From Alphaproteobacteria bacterium (GTDB taxonomy: Bacteria; Pseudomonadota; Alphaproteobacteria; Acetobacterales; Acetobacteraceae), in assembly GCA_013298245.1 (NCBI GenBank), contig JAAFHD010000149.1, positions 1 to 8,356 of the forward strand: a stretch of 8,356 nucleotides of DNA, written 5' to 3'. Position 1 is the stretch's first letter, and every line of letters begins with the position of its first letter. Positions 1-5,866 of this stretch are shown here, piece after piece. The position numbers and the translations under genes are program-made. A model generated the notes under the pieces. The model was not told the origin of the DNA, ran no database searches, and worked only from the letters and a program-made list of their open reading frames with translations.

Positions 1-307
1 CCACCAGGCCCAGCACGCGCAGCCCCGCCGCATCACCGATGCGCGAGACCAGCACGGCCTCCCATGTTGCGCCGTCCCAAGCGCTTTCGCCGCCGGTCAG
101 CACCAGCACGCGCAAGGGCAGGCCCAGCAGTGACAGCGCTATCCCCGCGCCGGCGCAGGCGATGATCCAGCGGCGCGGCACAGGCGCGAACAGCCCGTAG
201 AGGAACAGCCCGACGGCACTTAAGGCCGCCGCGTGGTACCCCGCGCGCAGCAGCACCACCAACGCGTCCAGCAGGCTCGCACCCGGTTGCAGGAATTCCA
301 GGATCAT
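1..307 (-). CDS. copD: CopD-like copper resistance membrane protein, N-terminal part (runs off left edge)
   Basis: The reading frame is open from an ATG at 307 down to base 1, giving 102 visible codons with the C-terminus outside the window. The start overlaps the copC stop as ATGA, so the two are probably translationally coupled. The visible part is hydrophobic: residues about 11-41 and about 47-72 look like two membrane segments, separated by a short basic turn (PVPRRW). A more polar stretch with Gly-Glu and two Trp follows. CopD-family proteins are polytopic inner-membrane proteins that accept copper from periplasmic CopC, and are linked to copper uptake or resistance. The assignment rests mainly on the tight coupling to copC plus the membrane topology. 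The sequence itself is too short to show the conserved His/Met ligands of the later helices. Another polytopic membrane protein is possible but less likely. Confidence 0.72.
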   Translation of the reverse strand, partial: MILEFLQPGASLLDALVVLLRAGYHAAALSAVGLFLYGLFAPVPRRWIIACAGAGIALSLLGLPLRVLVLTGGESAWDGATWEAVLVSRIGDAAGLRVLGLV

Positions 308-642
308 GACGCCACCGCGAAGCGCAGCGTGCCGCGAATGGGGTGCCCATCGGCCGAAATCGCGCGCCATTCCACGCTGTATTCGCCGGCGGCCAAGACT
401 GGCGGCCGCGCCACATGCTCGGCCCGCGCGGAGGCATCGCGCGGGCGGGCCAGCGCGTGTTCGGCCCCCGCCGCGTCGCGCAGGCGCCACAGCGTGACCT
501 GCACCGGCTCGTTGAAGCGCAGGCGCAGTTCCGCGGGCGCCACCGACAGCCGCGCGCCATCCGCCGGCACCGCCGCGCGCAACTCCGAATGCGCGCGCGC
601 AGCGAGCGGCAACAACAGACAGGGCAGGGCGCGGCGTAGCAT
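304..642 (-). CDS. copC: CopC-like periplasmic copper-binding protein
   Basis: This is a 112-residue secreted protein of the CopC/YobA family, which binds Cu(II) in the periplasm and hands it to CopD. The N-terminus MLRRALPCLLLPLAARA is a signal peptide. Cleavage after ARA would leave a mature N-terminus beginning His-Ser, and an N-terminal His is the classic Cu(II) ligand. The mature part shows the family pattern: AVPADGARL, then the PAELRLRFNEPV strand near residue 40, and a C-terminal ADGHPIRGTLRFAV with the Asp-Gly-His pair that usually completes the copper site. I chose the ATG at 642 because GGGGCAGGA lies directly before it. A GTG at 657 in the same frame would add five residues but falls within the operator-like dyad. 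The gene overlaps copD by four bases. Methionine-rich Cu(I) motifs are absent, so a Cu(II)-only site is inferred. Confidence 0.9.
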   Translation of the reverse strand: MLRRALPCLLLPLAARAHSELRAAVPADGARLSVAPAELRLRFNEPVQVTLWRLRDAAGAEHALARPRDASARAEHVARPPVLAAGEYSVEWRAISADGHPIRGTLRFAVAS

Positions 643-655
643 TCCTGCCCCATGC

Positions 656-679
656 ACCTTGCCATCGCTGCAAGGTCAA
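656..679 (-). promoter_or_regulatory. CueR/HmrR-type (MerR family) operator and promoter for copCD
   Basis: Bases 656-662 (ACCTTGC) and 670-676 (GCAAGGT) form a perfect 7-bp inverted repeat around a 7-base centre. Read toward copC on the minus strand, TTGACC at 679-674 forms a -35 whose last bases enter the dyad. A 19-base spacer leads to a poor -10 (CATGGG, 654-649). A -35 joined to an ACCTTxC-N7-GxAAGGT dyad with an over-long spacer is the known layout of copper-sensing MerR-family promoters. Its position directly before copC makes copper induction likely. The weak -10 and the absence of a cueR gene in the window are the uncertain points. Confidence 0.68.
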
Positions 680-695
680 GGCTTCGCAGCCACGC

Positions 696-709
696 CATTC
701 CCTGGAATG
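696..709. promoter_or_regulatory. Short palindrome before hpxZ start
   Basis: CATTCC (696-701) and GGAATG (704-709) are perfect inverted arms around a 2-base centre. The dyad ends 8 bases before the ATG at 718 and contains the only Shine-Dalgarno-like GGA of that gene. It could be an operator half-overlapping the ribosome binding site, or chance. No matching regulator is visible. Confidence 0.3.
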
Positions 710-717
710 CTGCGCCC

Positions 718-1116
718 ATGCAGCTCGACAAACCCGATATCCAGGCCGAAGTGCGCGCCGTCTTCGACCGCTACGAAGCCGCGATCGCCAGCAACGACAC
801 CGCCGTGCTGGACGCCACCTTCTGGGGCGATCCGCGCACGGTGCGCTTCGGCATCACGGAAATCCTCTACGGCCATGACGCGATCCGTGCCTTCCGCGCC
901 AATGTCGCCCGTTATGCCGCGCGGATTCAGAAGCGCATCCACATCGTCACCTTCGGCGATGATTTCGCCGCCACCCACCTGGAATACGAACGCGTGGAAA
1001 CCGGGCTGATCGGGCGCGAAACCAAGATCATGGCGCGCATTCCGGGCCAGGGTTGGCGTGTCGTTTCCGCGCATGTGTCGCTCCTCGCACCGGCCGACGC
1101 TACGGTGATGCGATGA
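718..1116 (+). CDS. hpxZ: HpxZ/AtzH-like protein (DUF3225, SnoaL/NTF2-like fold)
   Basis: This is a 132-residue cytoplasmic protein matching the HpxZ/AtzH family. Features seen are an N-terminal helix (AEVRAVFDRYEAAI), the signature FWGDPRTVRFG near residues 36-46, the LYGHDAIRAFRA helix, the GRETKIMARI strand and the C-terminal GWRVVSAHVSLL strand of an NTF2-like barrel. Family length is about 125-135, so the protein is complete. HpxZ is encoded in oxalurate/purine catabolic clusters, and the related AtzH acts on a carboxylated urea intermediate in cyanuric acid breakdown. Which reaction applies here is not determined by sequence. I chose the ATG at 718 over an in-frame ATG at 652 because the extra 22 residues are not family-like and would overlap the copC control region. 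The ribosome site is weak (GGA at 704-706). The stop overlaps the next gene's start as ATGA. None of the usual hpx or atz partners (amidase, oxalurate enzymes) is in view. Confidence 0.85.
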   Translation: MQLDKPDIQAEVRAVFDRYEAAIASNDTAVLDATFWGDPRTVRFGITEILYGHDAIRAFRANVARYAARIQKRIHIVTFGDDFAATHLEYERVETGLIGRETKIMARIPGQGWRVVSAHVSLLAPADATVMR

Positions 1117-2369
1117 CACACGTCGCCATCATCGGCGCCGGCATTGTCGGCGCCGCCACCGCCATCGAAGCCCGCCGCCGCGGCTTCGACGTCACCATCA
1201 TCGACCCCGGCACCCCGGGCGGCGAACAGGCCGCCAGCTACGGCAATGGCTGCTGGATGAACCCGCTTTCCGTCATCCCGCCCGCGCTCCCTGGCACCTG
1301 GCGCAAGGTCCCGAAATACCTGGCCGACCCGCTCGGCCCGCTGGCCATCCGCTGGGGCTATTTCCCACGCGTGGCGCCGTGGCTTTGGAGCTATCTGCGC
1401 GCCGGCTGGACCGAGGAGCGCGTCACCCGCACCGCCTTCGCCTTGCGCGCCCTGCTGCATGACGCACCCGCACGCCACCTGGCCTTGGCGCGCGAGGCCG
1501 GCTGCGAGCACCTGATCCAGCGCAACGGCCTGATGTATGTCTACCCCGACCGCGCCGCCTTCGAATCCGAAGCCGTCGCCTGGCGCATCCGCCGCACCGT
1601 CGGTTGCACCTGGCGCGAAATCACCGAAGACGAATTGCGCCAGATGGAACCTGGGCTCGACCGCCGCTACCGCTTCGCGATCCACACCGATGAAGGTGCC
1701 TCCTGCACCGACCCCGGCGCGTTTGTCGCGGCCCTGGTTGCGCATGCCGAAAGCCTGGGCGCCCGCCGCGCCACCATCCCCGCCACCGGCCTGCGTGTCG
1801 AAGGCGGGCGCCTGCGCGCCGTGACCACCCCCGGCGGCGACATCACGGCCGACCGCGCCGTCATCGCCGCCGGCGCCCGCGGCAAGCCCTTGGCCGCCAC
1901 CGTCGGCGACAATCTGCCCCTCGAATCCGAACGCGGCTACCACGCGGTGATCGACCTGCCGGATGTCGGCCCGCGCACCCCCATGATGCCGTCCGACGGC
2001 AAGATGAGCGTGCTGCGCACCGCCACCGGCCTGCGCGTCGCCGGCCAGGTGGAAATCGCGGGTATCGACGCCGCGCCCAACTGGGACCGCGCCCGCATCC
2101 TGCGCGAGCACCTGCTGCGCACCATCCCCGGCCTGCCCGCGGACCTGCCCGCGGATCGCGTAAAAGTCTGGATGGGCCACCGCCCGTCGATGCCCGATGG
2201 CCTGCCGTGCCTCGGTGCGTCGCGCGCCAGCACCGATGTGATCCACGCCTTTGGCCACGGCCACGTGGGCCTGGCCGGCGGCCCCGCTAGCGCTGAATAC
2301 GTCGCGCGCATGCTGGCCGATGAAGCCGTGCCCGAGGCCGAACCCTTCTCCCCCGCCCGCTTCCGCTGA
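1113..2369 (+). CDS. DadA-like FAD-dependent amino-acid oxidoreductase
   Basis: This 418-residue protein belongs to the DAO/DadA flavoprotein family, which oxidises amino acids or secondary amines and passes electrons from FAD to a quinone or to oxygen. A dinucleotide-binding fold opens the protein: GAGIVG (Gly8, Gly10, Gly13) after a beta strand, closed by an acidic residue at Asp31 (TIID). The family's SYGNGCWMNP follows near residues 46-55. Near the C-terminus MGHRPSMPDGLPCLG and then GHGHVGLAGGP (from about residue 381) form the second FAD contact. Length fits D-amino acid dehydrogenase small subunits (about 410-435). The start is the ATG in the ATGA overlap with hpxZ; upstream in-frame codons would lie inside hpxZ. 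The substrate cannot be read from sequence. Coupling to an HpxZ-like protein suggests a nitrogen-scavenging step, for example an amino acid or glycine-like product of purine or urea-derivative breakdown; this is inference. No signal peptide is seen. Confidence 0.88.
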   Translation: MTHVAIIGAGIVGAATAIEARRRGFDVTIIDPGTPGGEQAASYGNGCWMNPLSVIPPALPGTWRKVPKYLADPLGPLAIRWGYFPRVAPWLWSYLRAGWTEERVTRTAFALRALLHDAPARHLALAREAGCEHLIQRNGLMYVYPDRAAFESEAVAWRIRRTVGCTWREITEDELRQMEPGLDRRYRFAIHTDEGASCTDPGAFVAALVAHAESLGARRATIPATGLRVEGGRLRAVTTPGGDITADRAVIAAGARGKPLAATVGDNLPLESERGYHAVIDLPDVGPRTPMMPSDGKMSVLRTATGLRVAGQVEIAGIDAAPNWDRARILREHLLRTIPGLPADLPADRVKVWMGHRPSMPDGLPCLGASRASTDVIHAFGHGHVGLAGGPASAEYVARMLADEAVPEAEPFSPARFR

Positions 2370-2467
2370 AGGCCAGGCGGGTCACACCGCGGTGAAGCGT
2401 TGCCGATTTGCCGCGTTCACGCAGAAAAATCCCTCGCAATCCTAGCGGCACGGTGCCATATTCGTCG

Positions 2468-3232
2468 ATGCGAGCGGCATCCCGCCGCGCCGCCGTGAAA
2501 CTTTCTGGATTGAGCAACGACGTGTCTGACGAATTTTCGGGCGAAGGCCCCACCGAAGCCAAGGTGAAGTGGTACAATGGCCGCAAGGGTTTCGGCTTTG
2601 TCCTGGGGCCCGACGGGCAGGATGTCTTCTTCCACGCCTCGGCCCTGACCCAAGCGGGCATCGACCCGCCCCCCAACACGGATGACACGCTCGTCTGTGA
2701 AATCGGCTCGGACCGCATGGGCCGACGCCTGGTCACGCGCATCATGGAAGTGAAGCGCACCGGCCTGCCCGGCGCTGGTGGTGGCGATTTCGGCGATCGT
2801 CCGCCACGCCGCGACTTTGGTGACCGTCCGCCACGGCGTGACTTTGGTGACCGTCCGCCGCCGCGTCGTGACTTCGGCGGTGGTGGCGGCTTCGGCGGTC
2901 CGCCGCGTCGCGAATTCGGCGGTGGCGGCGGCTTCGGCGGCGGCGGTGGTGGCTTCGGCGACCGCCCGCCCCGGCGCGACTTCGGCGGCGACCGTCCGCC
3001 CCGGCGCGACTTCGACGAAGGTGGCCCGACCTACGCCGTCAACGGCACCGTCAAGTGGTTCGACAATGTCCGCGGCTTCGGCTTCGTGACCCCCGATGAC
3101 GGCGGCCAGGACGTGTTCCTGCATTCCTCCGTGCTGCAGCGCGCCGGCAAGGCCGAGCTGCAACAGGGCGAAAAAGTCGCACTTGACGTGCGTGACGGCC
3201 AGCGCGGCCGCCAGGCGATCACCGTCAAGTAA
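2468..3232 (+). CDS. Double cold-shock-domain protein with Gly/Arg-rich linker
   Basis: This RNA-binding protein has two cold-shock domains. Numbered from the ATG at 2468 (254 residues), the first domain spans about 31-96 with RNP1 KGFGFV (40-45) and RNP2 VFFHAS (53-58). The second spans about 190-254 with RGFGFV (202-207) and VFLHSS (216-221). Between them lies a low-complexity linker (about 100-187) of repeated FGDRPPRRD units and glycine runs, resembling RGG-type RNA-binding tails. Single-domain CspA proteins are about 70 residues, so this is a duplicated, linked form, as seen in many alphaproteobacteria. It likely acts as an RNA chaperone in the cytoplasm. The start is uncertain: none of the candidates (TTG 2408, ATG 2468, TTG 2510, GTG 2522) has a good ribosome site. 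The domain itself begins after 2550. It is transcribed alone, with 98 bases after the upstream gene and a strong terminator behind. Confidence 0.9.
   Translation: MRAASRRAAVKLSGLSNDVSDEFSGEGPTEAKVKWYNGRKGFGFVLGPDGQDVFFHASALTQAGIDPPPNTDDTLVCEIGSDRMGRRLVTRIMEVKRTGLPGAGGGDFGDRPPRRDFGDRPPRRDFGDRPPPRRDFGGGGGFGGPPRREFGGGGGFGGGGGGFGDRPPRRDFGGDRPPRRDFDEGGPTYAVNGTVKWFDNVRGFGFVTPDDGGQDVFLHSSVLQRAGKAELQQGEKVALDVRDGQRGRQAITVK
2786..3013 (+). repeat. In-frame tandem FGDRPPRRD / FGGGGG repeats in cold-shock protein linker
   Basis: The linker is built from about five near-identical units encoding FGDRPPRRD or FGGDRPPRRD. A central block of FGGGGG units and one PPRREF unit interrupts them. At DNA level this is an imperfect repeat of phrases such as GACTTTGGTGACCGTCCGCC, with synonymous drift between copies. 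Such arrays expand and contract easily, so length may vary between strains. Confidence 0.85.
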
Positions 3233-3252
3233 GGTTTCGCCTTCAGAATAGG

Positions 3253-3284
3253 GGCCCCGTGCGGAAACGCGCGGGGCCTTTTTT
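3253..3284 (+). terminator. Rho-independent terminator after cold-shock gene
   Basis: GGCCCCGTGCG (3253-3263) pairs with CGCGCGGGGCC (3268-3278), 11 bp with one G-U pair, around a GAAA tetraloop. Six T residues follow directly (3279-3284). It lies 20 bases after the cold-shock gene stop codon and separates it from the next gene. Confidence 0.93.
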
Positions 3285-3307
3285 ATTCCTGAGGGTTGTA
3301 GTCAGAC

Positions 3308-3622
3308 ATGCGCCATACCATTTCACTTAGGCAACGGAAGGGCGCCCAGGTGTTTCCTCTCCTGACCATGCTGCTGATCATGACCGGCGGAATGCCGGCA
3401 CCCCAATGCAGCGCCACCAGCACCGGGCAGGTGGCCTGCATGGATGGGCGGCTGTGCCGTTGCGGTTTCGAGCGCGGTGGCAGCATCACCGGTCAGCCCG
3501 ACGGCCATCGCTGGGATTGCGGCGCGCTACGCCCGGATTGCGCGCCGCAATCGGCTGCGACGGACCCCTTCAAAGGCCGCAACCCGCCGATGACGCTGGT
3601 GCCGGTGGTTCCCTTGCGCTGA
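3308..3622 (+). CDS. Small Cys-rich secreted protein of unknown function
   Basis: I do not recognise this 104-residue protein. It has a basic start (MRHTISLRQRKGAQ) followed by a hydrophobic stretch at about residues 15-28 (FPLLTMLLIM), ending near MPAPQC, which looks like a signal peptide. The mature part carries six cysteines: PQC, VAC, the LCRC pair, WDC and PDC. Their spacing suggests disulphides or metal binding outside the cytoplasm. No lipobox is present (APQC lacks the usual L-A/S-G/A). The tail from about residue 83 is proline-rich. GAGGG at 3290-3294 could serve as a distant ribosome site. An internal ATG at 3368 is an alternative start that would leave a weaker signal peptide. It precedes the solute-binding gene by 20 bases on the same strand, after the cold-shock terminator, so it may be the first gene of that operon. 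Coding status rests on the signal peptide and cysteine pattern. Confidence 0.62.
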   Translation: MRHTISLRQRKGAQVFPLLTMLLIMTGGMPAPQCSATSTGQVACMDGRLCRCGFERGGSITGQPDGHRWDCGALRPDCAPQSAATDPFKGRNPPMTLVPVVPLR

Positions 3623-3642
3623 CGCGCGTGTAGGCTGCGACC

Positions 3643-4602
3643 ATGCAAAGACGCACCATCCTGGCGGGGCTTCTGGCCTCGCCCGCCCTCGCCCAGAACT
3701 GGCCGGAACGCCCGGTCCGCATCGTCATCCCCGACGCCGCGGGCGGCGGCAATGACACCACTGCGCGCGTCTTCGCGCACCAGCTGGAACGCCTGCTGGG
3801 CCAGCCATTTCCGGTCGACAACCGCGCCGGCGCCGGCGGGCGCATTGGCGTGGAGCACGTCGTCCGCAGCCCGCCCGATGGTGCGACTTTGCTGCTGGGC
3901 AATGCCGGTTCCAACGGCATCAACGCCGCGCTGTATCGCGACCTGCCATACGACCTGGAACGCGACGTCACGCCGATTTCCCTGCTGGTCACCGGCCCCA
4001 ATGCGCTGGCGGTGAACCCGCGCCTGCTGCCGCAGGGCGGTGTGGCGGAACTGATCGCGCTGCTGCGCGCGCGCCCCGCGGGCAGCGTGAATTATGCCTC
4101 AGCCGGGCCGGGATCCTCGGCGCATTTCTCCATGGAATTGTTCAAGTCGATGACCGGGCTGGACCTGACGCACATTCCCTATCGTGGTGCCGCCGCGATG
4201 GGCCAGGCGGTGGTCTCGGGCGATGCGCCGGTCATCATCGCCAACCTGGTCAATATCCAGCCCTTCATCACGCGCGGCGAGATGCGCCTGCTGGCCGTGA
4301 CATCGCTGGAACGCTGGGCGCCGCTGCCCGAAGTGCCGACGCTGCACGAGGCCGGCCTGGCCGGTTACGAGACGCTCGCCTGGAACGGTCTGTTCGGCCC
4401 GCCCGGCCTGCCGCCCGTGGTGGCCGAGCGCCTGCTGCCCGCGCTGCGCCGCGCCGCCGAACAGGCGGATCTGCGCGAACGCATCCGCGCGATCGGCGGC
4501 CAGCTGGTGGTATCGGACGCCGCGACCCTGGCCGCGCGCGTGCGCGACGACATTGCCAAATGGCGCCGCCTGGCGACGGCTGCGAATATCCGCGCCGAAT
4601 GA
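3643..4602 (+). CDS. Bug/TctC-family tripartite tricarboxylate transporter solute-binding protein
   Basis: This 319-residue periplasmic binding protein belongs to the Bug (TctC) family. The signal peptide MQRRTILAGLLASPALA is cut before Gln18. Next come the family's opening WPERPVRIVIPDAAGGGNDTTAR, the PVDNRAGAGGRIGVEHV segment, the PPDGATLLLGN strand with the ligand loop, the central NYASAGPGSSAHFSMELF motif and IPYRGAAAMGQAVVSGD. Closing elements are VTSLERWAPLPEVPTLHEAGL and the WNGLFGPPGLP loop. Length matches the family (about 315-330). Bug proteins bind small carboxylates such as citrate, aromatic acids or sugar acids and feed TctAB-type permeases or two-component sensors. No tctA or tctB gene is in the window, so this is an orphan receptor here. 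AGG at 3632-3634 provides a ribosome site for the ATG at 3643. The stop overlaps the dehydratase start (ATGA), which suggests the bound ligand is that enzyme's substrate or a relative; this is inference. Confidence 0.93.
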   Translation: MQRRTILAGLLASPALAQNWPERPVRIVIPDAAGGGNDTTARVFAHQLERLLGQPFPVDNRAGAGGRIGVEHVVRSPPDGATLLLGNAGSNGINAALYRDLPYDLERDVTPISLLVTGPNALAVNPRLLPQGGVAELIALLRARPAGSVNYASAGPGSSAHFSMELFKSMTGLDLTHIPYRGAAAMGQAVVSGDAPVIIANLVNIQPFITRGEMRLLAVTSLERWAPLPEVPTLHEAGLAGYETLAWNGLFGPPGLPPVVAERLLPALRRAAEQADLRERIRAIGGQLVVSDAATLAARVRDDIAKWRRLATAANIRAE

Positions 4603-5750
4603 AGATCACCGCCCTCGAATTCCAAGGCGTCGCGGTCACGCCCAAGACCAATTGGTGCTTCCTTTTGCTGCGCACTGATGCCGGCATCACCGGCCTTGGC
4701 GAATGCACGCTGGGCAACCAGGAAACGCTGCTGGCGGCCGAGGTCGCGCGCCTGGCCGCGCAGGTGGTGGGCGAGCCTGCGGGCGCGCGCAATCGCCTCG
4801 CACGGCTGCTGCCGCACGCGCCCGGCGGGCTGGTCGCGCATACCGTGTTGTCGGCGTTCGAACAGGCGCTGTGGGATGCGGCTGCGCAGGCCGCCGGCGC
4901 GCCCATTCACGCGCTTCTGGGTGGCGCGCTGCGGCCGCGCATTGCGCTCTATGCCAACATCAATCGCGGCACCAATCCGCGCACGCCAGACGGCTTCGCC
5001 GCCGCCGCCGGGCGCGCGCTCGCAGCCGGTTTTCGCGCGGTCAAACTCGCACCTTTCGACCCCATCATCTGGGAAGACGCGGCCGACCCCGCCTGGCGCG
5101 CCGGCTACGCACAGGGCCTGGCGCGCATCGCCGCCGTGCGCGACGCGGTGGGGCCGGATGTCGCGCTGATGGTGGACGCTCATTGGCGCTTTTCGCCAGG
5201 CGGCGCGGCCGCGCTGATCCGCGATGTCGCGCCGCTCTCCCTGTTCTGGCTGGAATGCCCGGTGGCCGAGGCGAACCATGCCGACATCCGCCGCCTGCGC
5301 GGCATGGCCAATGATCGCGGCATGCGGCTGGCGGGCGCCGAAACCCTGTCGGGCCTGGCGGCCTATCGGCCGCTGATCGAGACCGGCTGCTACGACGTGC
5401 TGATGCCCGACATGAAGCATTGCGGCGGGCACGAGGAAATGCGCCGCATCGCCGCCCTCGCGCTGACCGCGGGCGTTGAAATCGCGCCCCACAACCCGAC
5501 CGGCCCGGTCTGCCACGCGCATTCCCTGCACGCCTGCGCGGTGCTGCCGAACCTGCTGCCGCTGGAGGTCCAGTTCGGCGAGACGGAGCGCTTCTTCACC
5601 CTGTGCGATGGCGCGCCACTGGCCTTCGGCGCGGGTGACGCGGCGGTGCCCGACGCGCCCGGCCTTGGCATCGCGCTGGATGAAGCCAGCGCGCGCGCCA
5701 CACCCTGGGTCGCGCAGCCAAAGCCCTGGCTGGACCCACGCCTGGGCTGA
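4599..5750 (+). CDS. Enolase-superfamily sugar-acid dehydratase (galactonate dehydratase-like, MR subgroup)
   Basis: This 383-residue member of the mandelate racemase/muconate lactonizing enzyme family probably dehydrates an acid sugar to a 2-keto-3-deoxy acid. An N-terminal capping domain (residues 1 to about 110, ending in the ALWDAAAQAAG helix) precedes a TIM barrel. Metal ligands are Asp193 (VDAH), Glu219 (LECP) and Glu248 (AGAE), spaced 26 and 29 residues apart. His195, two after the first ligand, matches the second catalytic His of D-galactonate dehydratase. The Asp271-His298 dyad (LMPD, APHNPTGP) is the family general base pair, and Glu323 (PLEVQFGE) closes the site. Lys149 stands where racemases carry KxK, but the second Lys is Ala, which favours dehydratase over racemase. 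The start is the ATG within the ATGA overlap with the solute-binding gene. The exact substrate cannot be read. No terminator is visible in the 116 bases after it. Confidence 0.85.
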   Translation: MKITALEFQGVAVTPKTNWCFLLLRTDAGITGLGECTLGNQETLLAAEVARLAAQVVGEPAGARNRLARLLPHAPGGLVAHTVLSAFEQALWDAAAQAAGAPIHALLGGALRPRIALYANINRGTNPRTPDGFAAAAGRALAAGFRAVKLAPFDPIIWEDAADPAWRAGYAQGLARIAAVRDAVGPDVALMVDAHWRFSPGGAAALIRDVAPLSLFWLECPVAEANHADIRRLRGMANDRGMRLAGAETLSGLAAYRPLIETGCYDVLMPDMKHCGGHEEMRRIAALALTAGVEIAPHNPTGPVCHAHSLHACAVLPNLLPLEVQFGETERFFTLCDGAPLAFGAGDAAVPDAPGLGIALDEASARATPWVAQPKPWLDPRLG

Positions 5751-5835
5751 ACAAAACCGCGTGATATCCAGCAGATGTGGGATGCCGTTCATACGCTTGT
5801 GCGATGCGCGCGCCTTGCCCAGACGCGCAAGCTTC

Positions 5836-5855
5836 CCCCGCCGGACCCATCGGGG
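5836..5855 (+). promoter_or_regulatory. Small hairpin covering the ribosome site of the 5867 gene
   Basis: CCCCG (5836-5840) can pair with CGGGG (5851-5855) around a 10-base loop. The right arm overlaps the Shine-Dalgarno GGGGAG (5852-5857) of the next gene. A 5-bp stem with a large loop in GC-rich DNA is weak evidence for regulation. Confidence 0.22.
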
Positions 5856-5866
5856 AGACACATCCA

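Noticed and set aside
33..731. Minus-strand open frame of 232 codons overlapping copC and copD
   Set aside because: It is out of frame with the CopC and CopD translations, is Cys/Arg-rich and has no family features. The CopC frame has a signal peptide and family motifs.
927..2264. Antisense open frame of 445 codons opposite the FAD oxidoreductase
   Set aside because: Composition is Gly/Ala/Asp-rich without motifs. It is a shadow of the DadA-like gene in GC-rich sequence.
2385..2394. Palindrome CACCGCGGTG after the FAD oxidoreductase as a terminator
   Set aside because: It is self-complementary without a loop, so it folds to at most 3 bp, and no T-run follows. It may be chance in GC-rich DNA.
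5751..5866. tRNA, small RNA or clear promoter between the dehydratase and the 61-codon gene
   Set aside because: No cloverleaf, no terminator and no convincing -35/-10 pair could be seen. Only a weak 5-bp hairpin near the ribosome site is present.
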